A program made the translations under genes and the position numbers. Positions 5,972 to 13,118 of a stretch of DNA of 13,986 nucleotides are shown here, one piece after another; the stretch's first letter is position 1; each line of letters starts with the position of its first letter. A model generated the notes under the pieces. It worked only from the letters and a program-made list of their open reading frames with translations. It was not told where the DNA came from and searched no databases. The stretch covers positions 1 through 13,986 of the forward strand of contig JACZXC010000028.1 in the NCBI GenBank assembly GCA_022571825.1, given 5' to 3'. This DNA comes from Myxococcales bacterium. GTDB taxonomy: Bacteria > Myxococcota_A > UBA9160 > SMWR01.

Positions 5972-6012
5972 CGGCCGGCGGTTAGCGACTTGGCTCCGCC
6001 GGCTGCTCTTTT
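5972..6012 (+). terminator. Terminator after tRNA-His
   Basis: CGGCCGGCGG (5972-5981) pairs with CCGCCGGCTG (5996-6005) through ten positions, including one G-T, with a 14-base loop. It is followed by CTCTTTTG. It begins 14 bases after the encoded CCA, so it fits a rho-independent terminator of the tRNA. Confidence 0.65.
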
Positions 6013-6152
6013 GCTGGGGGGACTCGTCGAGCCGAGCGAGCAAATCCGCCGGGACCTCCCCCGGTTCAAGCTGCATCGGCTCCCGGTACTCCATGCCCCC
6101 TCCCCAGCGGGCGTAGTGGCGCGCAGTCACCGTCCGCTTCGCAGCGGCCTTG

Positions 6153-6513
6153 CTAGCCGGCGCCCTGCTTGGCGATGGCAGAGCGAGAGGCAAGTACCAG
6201 GCCGCTTGGGGCGATCGCGTACCGCATACCCTTGATGATGACGACCGTCGTGTTGGGAAGCCTCGGCGCTGGATAGCTGCCAGAAGAAGCTCCGTTACAG
6301 CCCGCCGCATAGTACAGCCCAGGCAACAGCCAGGAGAACCGGTCCGCTTCTCCTGTTCCGCGTGACGGCACGGGCCGCAACCAGGAGAAGAGCACCGGCG
6401 ATGAAGTCGTCGGCGTAGCTATGGAGGTTGTCGAAGTTCGTCTTGCATTGGACGGCCTCGCGCAGAGGAAGTCCGATTCCCATGGCGTACGCGGCGCCCA
6501 CTTCGAATCGCAT
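6153..6513 (-). pseudogene. Small integral membrane protein, frameshifted
   Basis: Two minus-strand frames join into one membrane protein of about 120 residues. The first, from ATG 6513, begins MRFEVGAAYAMGIGLPLREA and continues through two hydrophobic segments (DDFIAGALLLVAARA; GPVLLAVAWAVLCGG) before stopping at 6295. A second frame overlapping that point continues with GLYYAAGC and, further on, TTVVIIKGMRYAIAPSGLVLASRSA, which reads as the missing last segment. This matches a family of four-helix small membrane proteins of about 120-130 residues that I know only as hypothetical. A 1-base or similar shift near 6300-6320 would explain it. It could also be a sequencing error. The start is preceded by a hairpin, not a clear ribosome site. 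Confidence 0.5.
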
Positions 6514-6521
6514 TGCTTTAC

Positions 6522-6539
6522 CCGCCGGTCAACCGGTGG
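6522..6539. repeat. Inverted repeat between hydrolase and membrane pseudogene
   Basis: CCGCCGG (6522-6528) and CCGGTGG (6533-6539) pair over seven positions (one G-T) with a TCAA tetraloop on the plus strand. It lies 31 bases after the hydrolase stop and 8 bases before the pseudogene ATG. It could terminate hydrolase transcription or occlude the pseudogene ribosome site; no T run follows. Confidence 0.35.
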
Positions 6540-6570
6540 CCTGATAGGTGCTGGGCGGGGCTCTTGATTT

Positions 6571-7521
6571 TCAGGAAAGTGCGCCCTTTCGGGCGAGCGT
6601 TGAGGCCGTTAGGAACTCGGAAATGGACCTCCCACATCGTTTTGGATCGTCGAGCTGTGGGTGGTGACCCCCCGGGTAGATCGCGATCGCGGCATCCTGC
6701 ATCAGTTCAGCCGCACGCTCTCCGATCTCGGGCCCACCGAACATGTCGTTCTCTCCCCAGATGAAGCGCACGGGCTGATGGAGCCCGGCGAGTTCGGAGT
6801 CCGCCAGCACGATGTGAGGCCGAGGGGAGAACCATCGCGAGGCCGTCTGCAACATCGTCGATAGCGTGAGAGCGAACTCTGGCCGCCGGCTCGCAAGATC
6901 GTGAATCTCGAACACCTCCTGCGGCGTCTGAGCCCAGGCCGCTCGCCCCAGCGGAGCCTTCAGCAGACCCCGAGACCGATTCGGGCTCGAAGGCAGACTC
7001 AAGAGGAGACGGTTGATCCCGGGGACGGTCAACAGCGAAAGGATCAAGCCGGGTCGCACTCCGGGCAGGGCGAGAGCCGGGACGCCAAAGATGACAACCT
7101 GCGGTACGAGGCTCGGTTCATCGACGGCAAGCCAGAGCGCAGCCATCCCCCCGAGGGAGTTGCCGACCATCGGTACCGCACCCAGACCGAGCTCGGACAG
7201 GAGCTGCCGAAGCATGGCCACCGTGTGACTCCGGGGATCGTGGTTGCGATAGTCCACTCCGTCGCTGAGTCCATGCCCCGGAAAGTCGACGCACAGCAAC
7301 CTGCGGTTGGGAATGTGAGGAAGCATGGGCGCCCAGTGGGCGGCGAACAAAGTGGCTGGGTGGAGAAGCATGACGGGAGGGCCTGAACCCGTCTCGAGTA
7401 CGCGGACTCGAAGCGCGGAACCCTCGACCTTCAAGTGCAGGAGATGCTCGGTCACCGACACGTCATACCGAGCAAAAAGGCGCCCCTCGGCATCGCGAAT
7501 CTGCTCTTCGATTGCACTCAT
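6571..7521 (-). CDS. Alpha/beta-fold hydrolase
   Basis: This is a 316-residue cytoplasmic alpha/beta hydrolase. The nucleophile elbow GNSLGG (120-125) puts Ser122 in place. The acid is probably Asp259 in GEND and the general base His286 in PGGHHP. The oxyanion region LLHPATLF (52-59) and the strand-turn DFPGHGLSD (79-87) match esterase/lyase-type members such as haloalkane dehalogenase or epoxide hydrolase relatives. A lid lies at about 155-230. The substrate cannot be read. The start at ATG 7521 has GGGAGG 6 bases upstream; an in-frame GTG at 7560 would add 13 residues but lacks support. It is divergent from the lipoprotein gene across about 130 bases. A CGCCC-GAAA-GGGCG hairpin lies in the last codons. 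Confidence 0.85.
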   Translation of the reverse strand: MSAIEEQIRDAEGRLFARYDVSVTEHLLHLKVEGSALRVRVLETGSGPPVMLLHPATLFAAHWAPMLPHIPNRRLLCVDFPGHGLSDGVDYRNHDPRSHTVAMLRQLLSELGLGAVPMVGNSLGGMAALWLAVDEPSLVPQVVIFGVPALALPGVRPGLILSLLTVPGINRLLLSLPSSPNRSRGLLKAPLGRAAWAQTPQEVFEIHDLASRRPEFALTLSTMLQTASRWFSPRPHIVLADSELAGLHQPVRFIWGENDMFGGPEIGERAAELMQDAAIAIYPGGHHPQLDDPKRCGRSISEFLTASTLARKGALS

Positions 7522-7652
7522 GAAAGGCCTCCCGAAGCGCCCAAGTTCACGGCCGAACACTACCAGAGAGCGATTGGAACGCGCGCTGCCGGCGCCAGCG
7601 AGACCCGGAACCTAGACTCCCGCGGCGCCCGATGGCCCGAGGAGGGATGACC

Positions 7653-8093
7653 GTGTTGTTTCGACTTCTTGCTCTGCCGCTGATCCTCGCCGCGCTCGGC
7701 TGCAACGGCCCCATGGGACTGCTTCCGGGCGGCGAGCTCAACGGCGAAGCGAGACCGGCGCCGGCTGACTGGGCGTTCGCGGGAGACTCCGGAATCGTCC
7801 AGCTCGAAACGCGGCCCGAGGATCCCTACTCGGTCAACATTGCCTTCACCGTCCTGGGCGGCCGGCTGTACATCAACGCGGGCGACACCGAGACCCAGTG
7901 GGTGAAGAACATCGCGTCGAATCCGCAGGTGCGGCTGCGGTTGGACGGCGTGCTCTATGACCTGCGCGCCGAACGAGTGATGGACGCGGACGAGATCGCT
8001 GCCTTCGCCGGGGCCTGGACCAGCCAGTCGATGTTCCGCCGCGACCCAACCAGGTTGGAGGAAGTCTGGCTCTATCGCCTGGTCTCACGCTAG
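7653..8093 (+). CDS. Predicted lipoprotein with PNPOx-like split-barrel domain
   Basis: This is a protein of about 146 residues. The N-terminus is a signal peptide ending in a lipobox-like LAALGC, so the protein is probably an envelope lipoprotein, with the Cys near residue 17. The remainder (TRPEDPYSVNIAFTVLGGRL, YINAGD, KNIASNPQVRLRLDGVLYDL, AERVMDADE) resembles the split-barrel flavin-binding fold of pyridoxamine-phosphate-oxidase and F420-dependent nitroreductase families. That fold is unusual on a lipoprotein. AGGAGG (7640-7645) is 7 bases before GTG 7653 but only 1 base before ATG 7647 and overlaps the ATG at 7632, so GTG (or TTG 7656) is preferred. The fold call is by motif resemblance; cofactor binding is inference. 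Confidence 0.68.
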   Translation: MLFRLLALPLILAALGCNGPMGLLPGGELNGEARPAPADWAFAGDSGIVQLETRPEDPYSVNIAFTVLGGRLYINAGDTETQWVKNIASNPQVRLRLDGVLYDLRAERVMDADEIAAFAGAWTSQSMFRRDPTRLEEVWLYRLVSR

Positions 8094-8391
8094 AGCCGAT
8101 CAGACAGCGTCAAGCCGCTGACGCGCCCGAGTTCAACGTCAAACACTGCCACGGGTCGATTCGACCCGGCTTCGGCACACTCGAGTGTCGTAGCCGCGCG
8201 TTGTCAAACGCTCAACTGTTCACAAAGGCGGCACAATGCCAGTCCGAGCCATAGATTCCGGGGACAACTGCACATCCCGGTCCGCGATCGGCGTCTCGCT
8301 GAAGGCGCGCACGCGAGCGACGGAAGACATTCGCCGATCGGGAGCCCGGGGTCTCAGTCTCACCGACGGCGGTCACTCCACCTGAGGTACG
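8094..8391. other. Intergenic region with inverted repeats
   Basis: No coding frame is convincing. Two symmetric elements stand out: CGGGTCG (8152-8158)/CGACCCG (8162-8168) with a 3-base loop, and the perfect 12-base palindrome ACACTCGAGTGT (8177-8188). The first may be a terminator stem for the lipoprotein gene, though no T run follows. The second could be a regulator site upstream of the cyclophilin gene. Confidence 0.35.
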
Positions 8392-8401
8392 ATGGAGGAC
8401 G

Positions 8402-9175
8402 ATGCCGATCGCACCGATGACTGCGATGCGCCGCGGAATCGCTCCTCGCGGCCTGGAAACAATCCTCGCGGCTGGGCTCGCGCTGCTGCTCCCCGCGCCG
8501 GCGAGCGCGGGCACCCAACTCCACTTCGAGACCGTCCTCGGAGACGTCGACGTCGAACTCTTCGACACGCTCCGCCCGGTCTCGGTGAACAACTTCCTCA
8601 ACTACGTGAACGACGGCGACTACACCGACTCGGTTGTGCACCGGAGCGTGCCCGGGTTTGTCATCCAGGGCGGCGGCTTCTTCCTGGATGGGGTCAGCCT
8701 CGTCCCGATTCCGACGGATCCTCCCTTCCAGGATATTTCCGGCCCCTCGAACCTGCGCGGCACCCTCGCGATGGCGGAGAATGAGCTGGGCGCCACCAGC
8801 CAGTGGTTCATCAACCTCGCCGACAACACCGGCCTCGACCCCGACTTCACGGTCTTCGGGGAGGTGACGTTCGGCATGGATGTCGTCGACGCCATCGCGG
8901 CGCTGCCCACCTTCCCGTTCGCGGCGCCGTTCAACCAAATCCCGCTCCGCGACTACACCGCCGCTGACTTCGCCGCCATGGTGCGGGTCACGGAGGACCA
9001 CTTTGTGATCGTCCACGCGATCCCGGAGCCGGGTGCGAATCTGCAGCTCCTGGCCGCGGGGCCGCTGCTGGCCTTCCTAGCCCGCCGCCGCGGGCGATCG
9101 AAGCGCCCACCCGTTCGCTCGGCTCCCGCGGGTGGTTCCTCAGGAGATGGGGCGAACCGAGTCCTCGAGCTTTAG
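8402..9175 (+). CDS. Secreted cyclophilin-type peptidyl-prolyl isomerase with PEP-CTERM signal
   Basis: This 257-residue protein has three parts. Residues 1-36 are a Sec signal peptide (AAGLALLLPAPASA, cleavage after ASA). Residues 38-205 are a cyclophilin domain: ETVLGDVDVELF, then HRSVPGFVIQGG (80-91, with Arg81, Phe86 and Gln89), RGTLAMAE (119-126), TSQWFINL (132-139) and FTVFGEV. These match the peptidyl-prolyl cis-trans isomerase active site. Residues 208-230 are a PEP-CTERM sorting signal: PEP (208-210), a hydrophobic stretch (LQLLAAGPLLAFLA) and an Arg cluster (RRR), recognised by exosortase. Unusually, 27 more residues follow the Arg cluster. ATG 8402 has GGAGG 3 bases upstream; ATG 8417 or 8426 would still keep the signal peptide. 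Its end overlaps a convergent gene by 36 bases. Confidence 0.88.
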   Translation: MPIAPMTAMRRGIAPRGLETILAAGLALLLPAPASAGTQLHFETVLGDVDVELFDTLRPVSVNNFLNYVNDGDYTDSVVHRSVPGFVIQGGGFFLDGVSLVPIPTDPPFQDISGPSNLRGTLAMAENELGATSQWFINLADNTGLDPDFTVFGEVTFGMDVVDAIAALPTFPFAAPFNQIPLRDYTAADFAAMVRVTEDHFVIVHAIPEPGANLQLLAAGPLLAFLARRRGRSKRPPVRSAPAGGSSGDGANRVLEL

Positions 9176-9646
9176 AATGGCTTCGAGAGCGGCCGCGCTT
9201 TTCTCTTCGAGGAGCGCGCAAGCCTGAAAAGCCTCGCGGAACGCACGGCTGGCCTCCCGTGCGAAGGACCGCCAGGTCGCCGCACCCAGAAGCTCGCCCT
9301 GGGCTTGAATCGTCAACTGTTCGCTCAGCGGACGACCGGCGAACAGGCCGCGATTGATCTCCTCGATATCGGGGTTCTTGGCCAGGATTTCGCGCCGGAT
9401 AGCTGCGGCGTCTGGGTAGAGGGATTCGATCCGGTCTGCAATCTCTTCCTCGCGCTGCGCGCAGGCAAGAAGCTGGCTCCGGTGCGCGTCGTAGCTCGGT
9501 TGGGCGGCCCAGCCCCGATAGCGTTCTGCCGCCAGACGCTCGGCGATCGCGACGAGGAGTGGTTGCTGCTCGCGCGGAACGCGTTCGAGGACTCCGCCGA
9601 GAACCTCCCCCAGGTTGGGGAGTGCACTCGTGTCGCTCGCTTCCAT
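9140..9646 (-). CDS. Conserved helical hypothetical protein
   Basis: This 168-residue protein begins at ATG 9646, supported by AGGGAG about 6 bases upstream. It is rich in Ala, Glu, Leu and Arg and predicted to be almost all helical, e.g. LLVAIAERLAAERYRGWA, QLLACAQREEEIADRIESL, AAAIRREILAKNPDIEEINR and a C-terminal helix with ALLEEKSAAALEAIL. There is no signal peptide or membrane segment. I do not recognise a family. Reading this frame upstream of 9646 gives non-protein-like sequence antisense to the P450, so the long open frame is misleading. The 3' end overlaps the cyclophilin's last 12 codons on the opposite strand. The gene is divergent from the P450, separated by about 190 bases. Confidence 0.62.
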   Translation of the reverse strand: MEASDTSALPNLGEVLGGVLERVPREQQPLLVAIAERLAAERYRGWAAQPSYDAHRSQLLACAQREEEIADRIESLYPDAAAIRREILAKNPDIEEINRGLFAGRPLSEQLTIQAQGELLGAATWRSFAREASRAFREAFQACALLEEKSAAALEAILKLEDSVRPIS

Positions 9647-9835
9647 CTTCGACTCCCTGGTTCGCCGCCCAGCGGACCGGGCGCCTAGCCATGCTTCACA
9701 GGTTTCGACTTCGCTTCGAACGCCAGCCAGGCCGCGAAGCAAGGCTCCTACCCCGTGATCCGGGACCCAGCGTACCACGCTAAGCCGGGGTCGATCTGGA
9801 TGGGGCGAAGGGATCCGAGGCGATACTCTATCCGC

Positions 9836-11101
9836 ATGCCTCCGGAATCGTCTCTCGACACGTCGTCCCTCGACAGTCTCGACGTCATCGGCCCGGATAC
9901 CTATCTGGAGAACGGCTACCCCCACGCCGCCTGGAAGCGCCTGCGACGGGAATCCCCGGTGCACTGGTTCGACCTGCCCGGCGGCGTCGGGTTCTGGGCC
10001 GTGACTCGACGCGCAGAGGTCGTCTGGATCTCGAAGCAGCCGAAGCGCTTTCTGAACGCGCCCCGCCTGGCCATCTTCGAAGAGGGCGCTCCGCCTGAAA
10101 AACGGGACATCCGCCACCTGCTGGTCATGGATCCGCCGGAACATCCGAAGTTCCGCGCCACCGCGAGCAGCTGGTTCATGCCGCGCGCGATCCGCGCTCG
10201 ACGCGCCGAAGTGGAACGCATCACCCGGGAACTGCTGGACGAGATGGCGGGCGATGGAGAAACGCGCGAAGCGGATTTCGTCAACGACCTGGCCGCCCCT
10301 CTCACGCTCGCGGTGCTGGCTGACATGCTGGGCGTCCCGCGCGAAGACTGGCGGCTCATGTTCCACTGGACCAATCAGATCGCGGGCTCGGCGGATCCGG
10401 AGTTCCAGTCTGACGGAATCGACGGGTCAGTGGGCGGTGGCATTACCGATGCGCGCGACGGCATGTTTCAGTATTTTACCGAGCTCAGCGCGAAGAGACG
10501 TGCCGCGCCCCGCAACGACATCGTGAGCGTCCTCGTCTCCTCGACCATCGACGGCGACCCCATGCCGGTGATGGAACTGCTGTCCTACTTCATGTTGCTT
10601 GTCATCGCCGGCAACGAGACCACCCGCAACGCCGCGAGTGGCGGACTGCTCGCCCTGATCGAAAACCCGGGAGAATTCGACAAGCTCCGAAGGAACCCGG
10701 ATCTCGTCGAGCTCGCCGCAGAAGAGATCGTGCGTTGGACGTCACCGGTGATTCAATTCTGCCGCACGCCCGTGGAAGACGTGGAAGTCGCAGGAAAATT
10801 GATCAAAGCGCGGGAGTCGATGTGTCTCTTCTATCCCTCGGCCAACCGCGACGAAGCCGTGTTCGAGGATCCGGAGATATTCCGCATCGACCGGAAGCCG
10901 AACCCGCACCTGGGTTTTGGGATCGGCGAGCACTTCTGTCTGGGAGCGAACCTCGCGCGACTCGAGTTGCGCGCGATCTTCCGCCAACTGGCCGAGCGCA
11001 TGGAGGAGGTCGAGCTGGCGGGTCGCTACGAACGCACGCGCTCGAGCTTCCTGGGAGGCGTCAAGCGCATGCCCATCCGGTATCGTCTGCGGCCTTCCTG
11101 A
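9836..11101 (+). CDS. Cytochrome P450
   Basis: This is a 421-residue soluble bacterial P450 mono-oxygenase that would need separate ferredoxin and reductase partners, neither of which is in this window. Visible elements in order: DPPEH (99-103), the I-helix AGNETT (258-263) with the oxygen-activating Thr, the K-helix EEIVR (Glu297, Arg300), and the haem loop FGIGEHFCLG (361-370) with Cys368 as thiolate ligand. The N-terminal LDVIGPDTY and GYPHAAWKRLRRESPVHW match the CYP124/125/142-like clade, some members of which oxidise sterols or branched lipids; that substrate is inference. ATG 9836 is chosen by family length. Upstream in-frame GTG 9755 or ATG 9800 would add residues that are not P450-like. 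The ribosome site is weak (GAGG 15 bases upstream). Confidence 0.93.
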   Translation: MPPESSLDTSSLDSLDVIGPDTYLENGYPHAAWKRLRRESPVHWFDLPGGVGFWAVTRRAEVVWISKQPKRFLNAPRLAIFEEGAPPEKRDIRHLLVMDPPEHPKFRATASSWFMPRAIRARRAEVERITRELLDEMAGDGETREADFVNDLAAPLTLAVLADMLGVPREDWRLMFHWTNQIAGSADPEFQSDGIDGSVGGGITDARDGMFQYFTELSAKRRAAPRNDIVSVLVSSTIDGDPMPVMELLSYFMLLVIAGNETTRNAASGGLLALIENPGEFDKLRRNPDLVELAAEEIVRWTSPVIQFCRTPVEDVEVAGKLIKARESMCLFYPSANRDEAVFEDPEIFRIDRKPNPHLGFGIGEHFCLGANLARLELRAIFRQLAERMEEVELAGRYERTRSSFLGGVKRMPIRYRLRPS

Positions 11102-11142
11102 CGAGCGCGAAATAGGGCGGGCCTTTCCTGCTGCTGCAGCGC

Positions 11143-11355
11143 GTGACAGAGCAAGAGCGAGTCATTCACCTCGACGTTGAGACGGACGACGTCGGCGCGG
11201 AAGTGGCTCGCCTGGAGAGGCCAGGGGCGCGGGTGAAGGCCCGGATCAGCCGGCATGTCGTGATGGAGGCGCCGACGGGCCATGCCTTTTGCGTTGTTCC
11301 GGTGTACCGGAGGGATTTTCCGGCCAACGCTGCCGAGTGGGCAGACGACCAGTAG
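11143..11355 (+). CDS. Truncated VOC (glyoxalase-like) protein fragment
   Basis: From GTG 11143 this gives 70 residues matching the C-terminal half of a vicinal-oxygen-chelate domain: IHLDVETDD, EVARLE, GARV, HVVMEAPTGHAFCVVPVYRRDF. VOC proteins need paired beta-alpha-beta-beta-beta modules with metal ligands from both. The family pattern continues upstream of the GTG, in frame, as PFLLLQRV back to a stop at 11113, which shows that the 5' part of the gene was lost rather than never present. The first module is absent; the P450 ends 12 bases before that stop. I judge this a remnant, probably non-functional, although a short peptide could still be made. Confidence 0.55.
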   Translation: MTEQERVIHLDVETDDVGAEVARLERPGARVKARISRHVVMEAPTGHAFCVVPVYRRDFPANAAEWADDQ

Positions 11356-11429
11356 CCCGCGCTTGCGGCTGGGCGGTTTCGACACGACAAGATCGGATGC
11401 GGGCGGTCCACTCGGGCCTCGAACTCCAT

Positions 11430-11897
11430 TTACTTTCGTAGCCGCTCATACGCCTGTTGGATCTCCACCGCCTTACGATGAGCGACCTTTTGCAACTCCT
11501 CACCCAGGTGAGCCACCTTGTCCGGATGGTATTCCTGCATGCGGGCTCTGTAGGCACTTTGAATCTCTTCTCTGGATGCCGAAGAGTCGATGCTCAGGAT
11601 CTCGTAGGGATCAAACGAACTTTCGGACGCCGCCGCTTGTGTACGACTTGAACCCTCTCGCTGATCGTGTCCACCGCTCCCTTGGGTTGCGCGAGCGGCA
11701 TATTTCCGCAGACGGTTGCGATAGAAGGTGGACAGTAGTGCGATGAGCAAGAAATCGTCGATCAGGCCGAGACCTCTCCCGAGAAAGTCGGGTATCAAGT
11801 CTCGGGGAAAGACGAGGTATAGGACGGCAATGATGATCAACCACTTCTTGAGATTCCTGGGATCCATCATTGGATCTGAACGCTCCGCCTTCGTCAT
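11430..11897 (-). CDS. DUF1232-like membrane segment + C-terminal J-domain protein
   Basis: This 155-residue protein has two parts. Residues about 17-58 hold a hydrophobic YkvA/DUF1232-like segment, with LYLVFPRDLIPDFLG followed by GLIDDFLLIALL. Residues about 95-155 are a J domain: DPYEILSIDSSASREEIQSAY, then the catalytic HPD tripeptide (124-126), then KAVEIQQAYERLRK. J domains stimulate Hsp70 ATPase, so this would recruit DnaK to the inner membrane, perhaps at a particular client. The G/F region and Zn fingers of full-length DnaJ are absent. The first ATG is at 11897; an internal ATG pair at 11870/11867 gives (M)MDPRNLKKWL and may be the true start. The gene lies downstream of the DUF2855 gene on the same strand. 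Confidence 0.85.
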   Translation of the reverse strand: MTKAERSDPMMDPRNLKKWLIIIAVLYLVFPRDLIPDFLGRGLGLIDDFLLIALLSTFYRNRLRKYAARATQGSGGHDQREGSSRTQAAASESSFDPYEILSIDSSASREEIQSAYRARMQEYHPDKVAHLGEELQKVAHRKAVEIQQAYERLRK

Positions 11898-12005
11898 CCC
11901 GCATCGATACCTGTGGCGATCAGTTTACACGGCCCCCGTACGCCGTAGTTGGTCTCTCCCGGATCCCCCGAAGCCCCGGTAGGGCCTTAGGCTACCAACC
12001 AGGCC

Positions 12006-13118
12006 TCAGCGCCCGGCCGCAGAACGCTCGTCGTCCCACAACGAAAGGATGTTGCCCTGAGCCGGGCTCGCGCTCCCCTCGAGTGTTGCGCCGTAAACGC
12101 GCTCCACCTGCTCGCGTCCGTAACCCCGCTCCACCCGCAGCCACTTCGCGCTCGACTCGATGAAGGCCTGAAGCAAGGCACCGAGACGCTCCTGGAAACC
12201 CTGGGGCCCCCAGTCGACGATGCGCTTCTTGATCTGAGCCGGCGCGAAGAAGAACTCGCGTTTGGGTCCGGGGATGTCGCCATCGTCTCCGCCCGCATGC
12301 CAGTGGGTACCGCCGATGCGCTGGCTGAACTTGAGATTGGCGCCCAGCTGTTCGTGCACCCCGCGGGTCACCTTGGTGTTGCCCGCCATGTCGACGAAGA
12401 CCGCGGGATCATCGGCGAGCGCGCCGATCTCGTCGTAGGTCAATACCTGGTCGTAGAATCCCAGGCGCTTGACGAACTCCAGGTGAGCCACCGAGGTGAG
12501 GCCGACGGCCTTGGTCTGAGCTCGCCGGGCCACTACGAAGGCGAGCGCGATGGAGGTCTTGCTCGAAGCACTCGAGATCAGCACCGATTTCGCGCCGTAG
12601 AGGTCGCTATCGGCAAGGAAGTCCTCAGCGAGAAAGGCAGTCGTGAAGAGGCCTCGCGTCAAGGCCAGTACGTCTTCATGTTCGACGGAGTAGAGCGGGT
12701 CGTTCGCCACAGGCTGATACTGGTTGTAGACCGGTGCCAGCTCCCGACGGTGCGCAACACCATCCACGATGGAGCCCGGATTTGCCGCCGCCGGTTCGAT
12801 CAGCAAGTACCTCGACATGGGGAAGAAGCCGGAGCATCGCGTCCCCACCGCAACGTCGTCGTGCGTCGAGGCAATGACATCACCGAAGCCCATGGTCGGG
12901 AGGCATCCCCAGCCCTCCTCCTTGGGGAAGAAGTACCAGTAGCGCAGCAGGTCCCCGGCCATCGCGTAGGAGATGTTGTTGGCCGTAAAGGCGAAGCGGT
13001 CCACCCGGAAGAGCACCTGGCCCGGTGCGAGGTCCGTAGATACCTCCGTCTCGACGAAACGTGTCTTGTGCCAAGCGCTCTTGTCGACGATGAAATCAAG
13101 GCCTGTCAGTTCTGACAT
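12006..13118 (-). CDS. DUF2855 family protein
   Basis: This is a 370-residue protein of the DUF2855 family, which I recognise from its overall sequence, including FTANNISYAMAGD (44-56), YWYFFP, WGCLPTMGFGDV (70-81), NQYQP and SSASSKTSIALAF (182-194). The layout recalls medium-chain dehydrogenase/reductase enzymes: a GroES-like first half, then a nucleotide-binding half in which the usual GxGxxG is replaced by SSASSKT. No catalytic zinc ligand set is obvious. The reaction is unknown. The start at ATG 13118 has AGGAG 5 bases upstream; an in-frame extension to 13313 adds non-family residues. No operon partner is clear. Confidence 0.82.
   Translation of the reverse strand: MSELTGLDFIVDKSAWHKTRFVETEVSTDLAPGQVLFRVDRFAFTANNISYAMAGDLLRYWYFFPKEEGWGCLPTMGFGDVIASTHDDVAVGTRCSGFFPMSRYLLIEPAAANPGSIVDGVAHRRELAPVYNQYQPVANDPLYSVEHEDVLALTRGLFTTAFLAEDFLADSDLYGAKSVLISSASSKTSIALAFVVARRAQTKAVGLTSVAHLEFVKRLGFYDQVLTYDEIGALADDPAVFVDMAGNTKVTRGVHEQLGANLKFSQRIGGTHWHAGGDDGDIPGPKREFFFAPAQIKKRIVDWGPQGFQERLGALLQAFIESSAKWLRVERGYGREQVERVYGATLEGSASPAQGNILSLWDDERSAAGR

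Noticed and set aside
5753..6310. 185-codon minus-strand frame
   Set aside because: It reads through tRNA-His and its terminator, and through part of tRNA-Arg, so it cannot be a real gene.
6582..6595. CGCCC-tetraloop-GGGCG hairpin as a hydrolase terminator
   Set aside because: It lies inside the last codons and the following bases have no T run; noted in the gene entry but not called as a terminator.
8360..9016. 218-codon minus-strand frame
   Set aside because: Antisense shadow of the cyclophilin gene; composition is that of a reverse complement of a G+C-rich gene.
9647..10366. N-terminal part of a 408-codon minus-strand frame
   Set aside because: It is antisense to the P450. The real gene begins at ATG 9646, where a ribosome site lies and the protein-like sequence starts.
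12297..13115. 272-codon plus-strand frame
   Set aside because: Antisense to the DUF2855 gene, with no recognisable motif.
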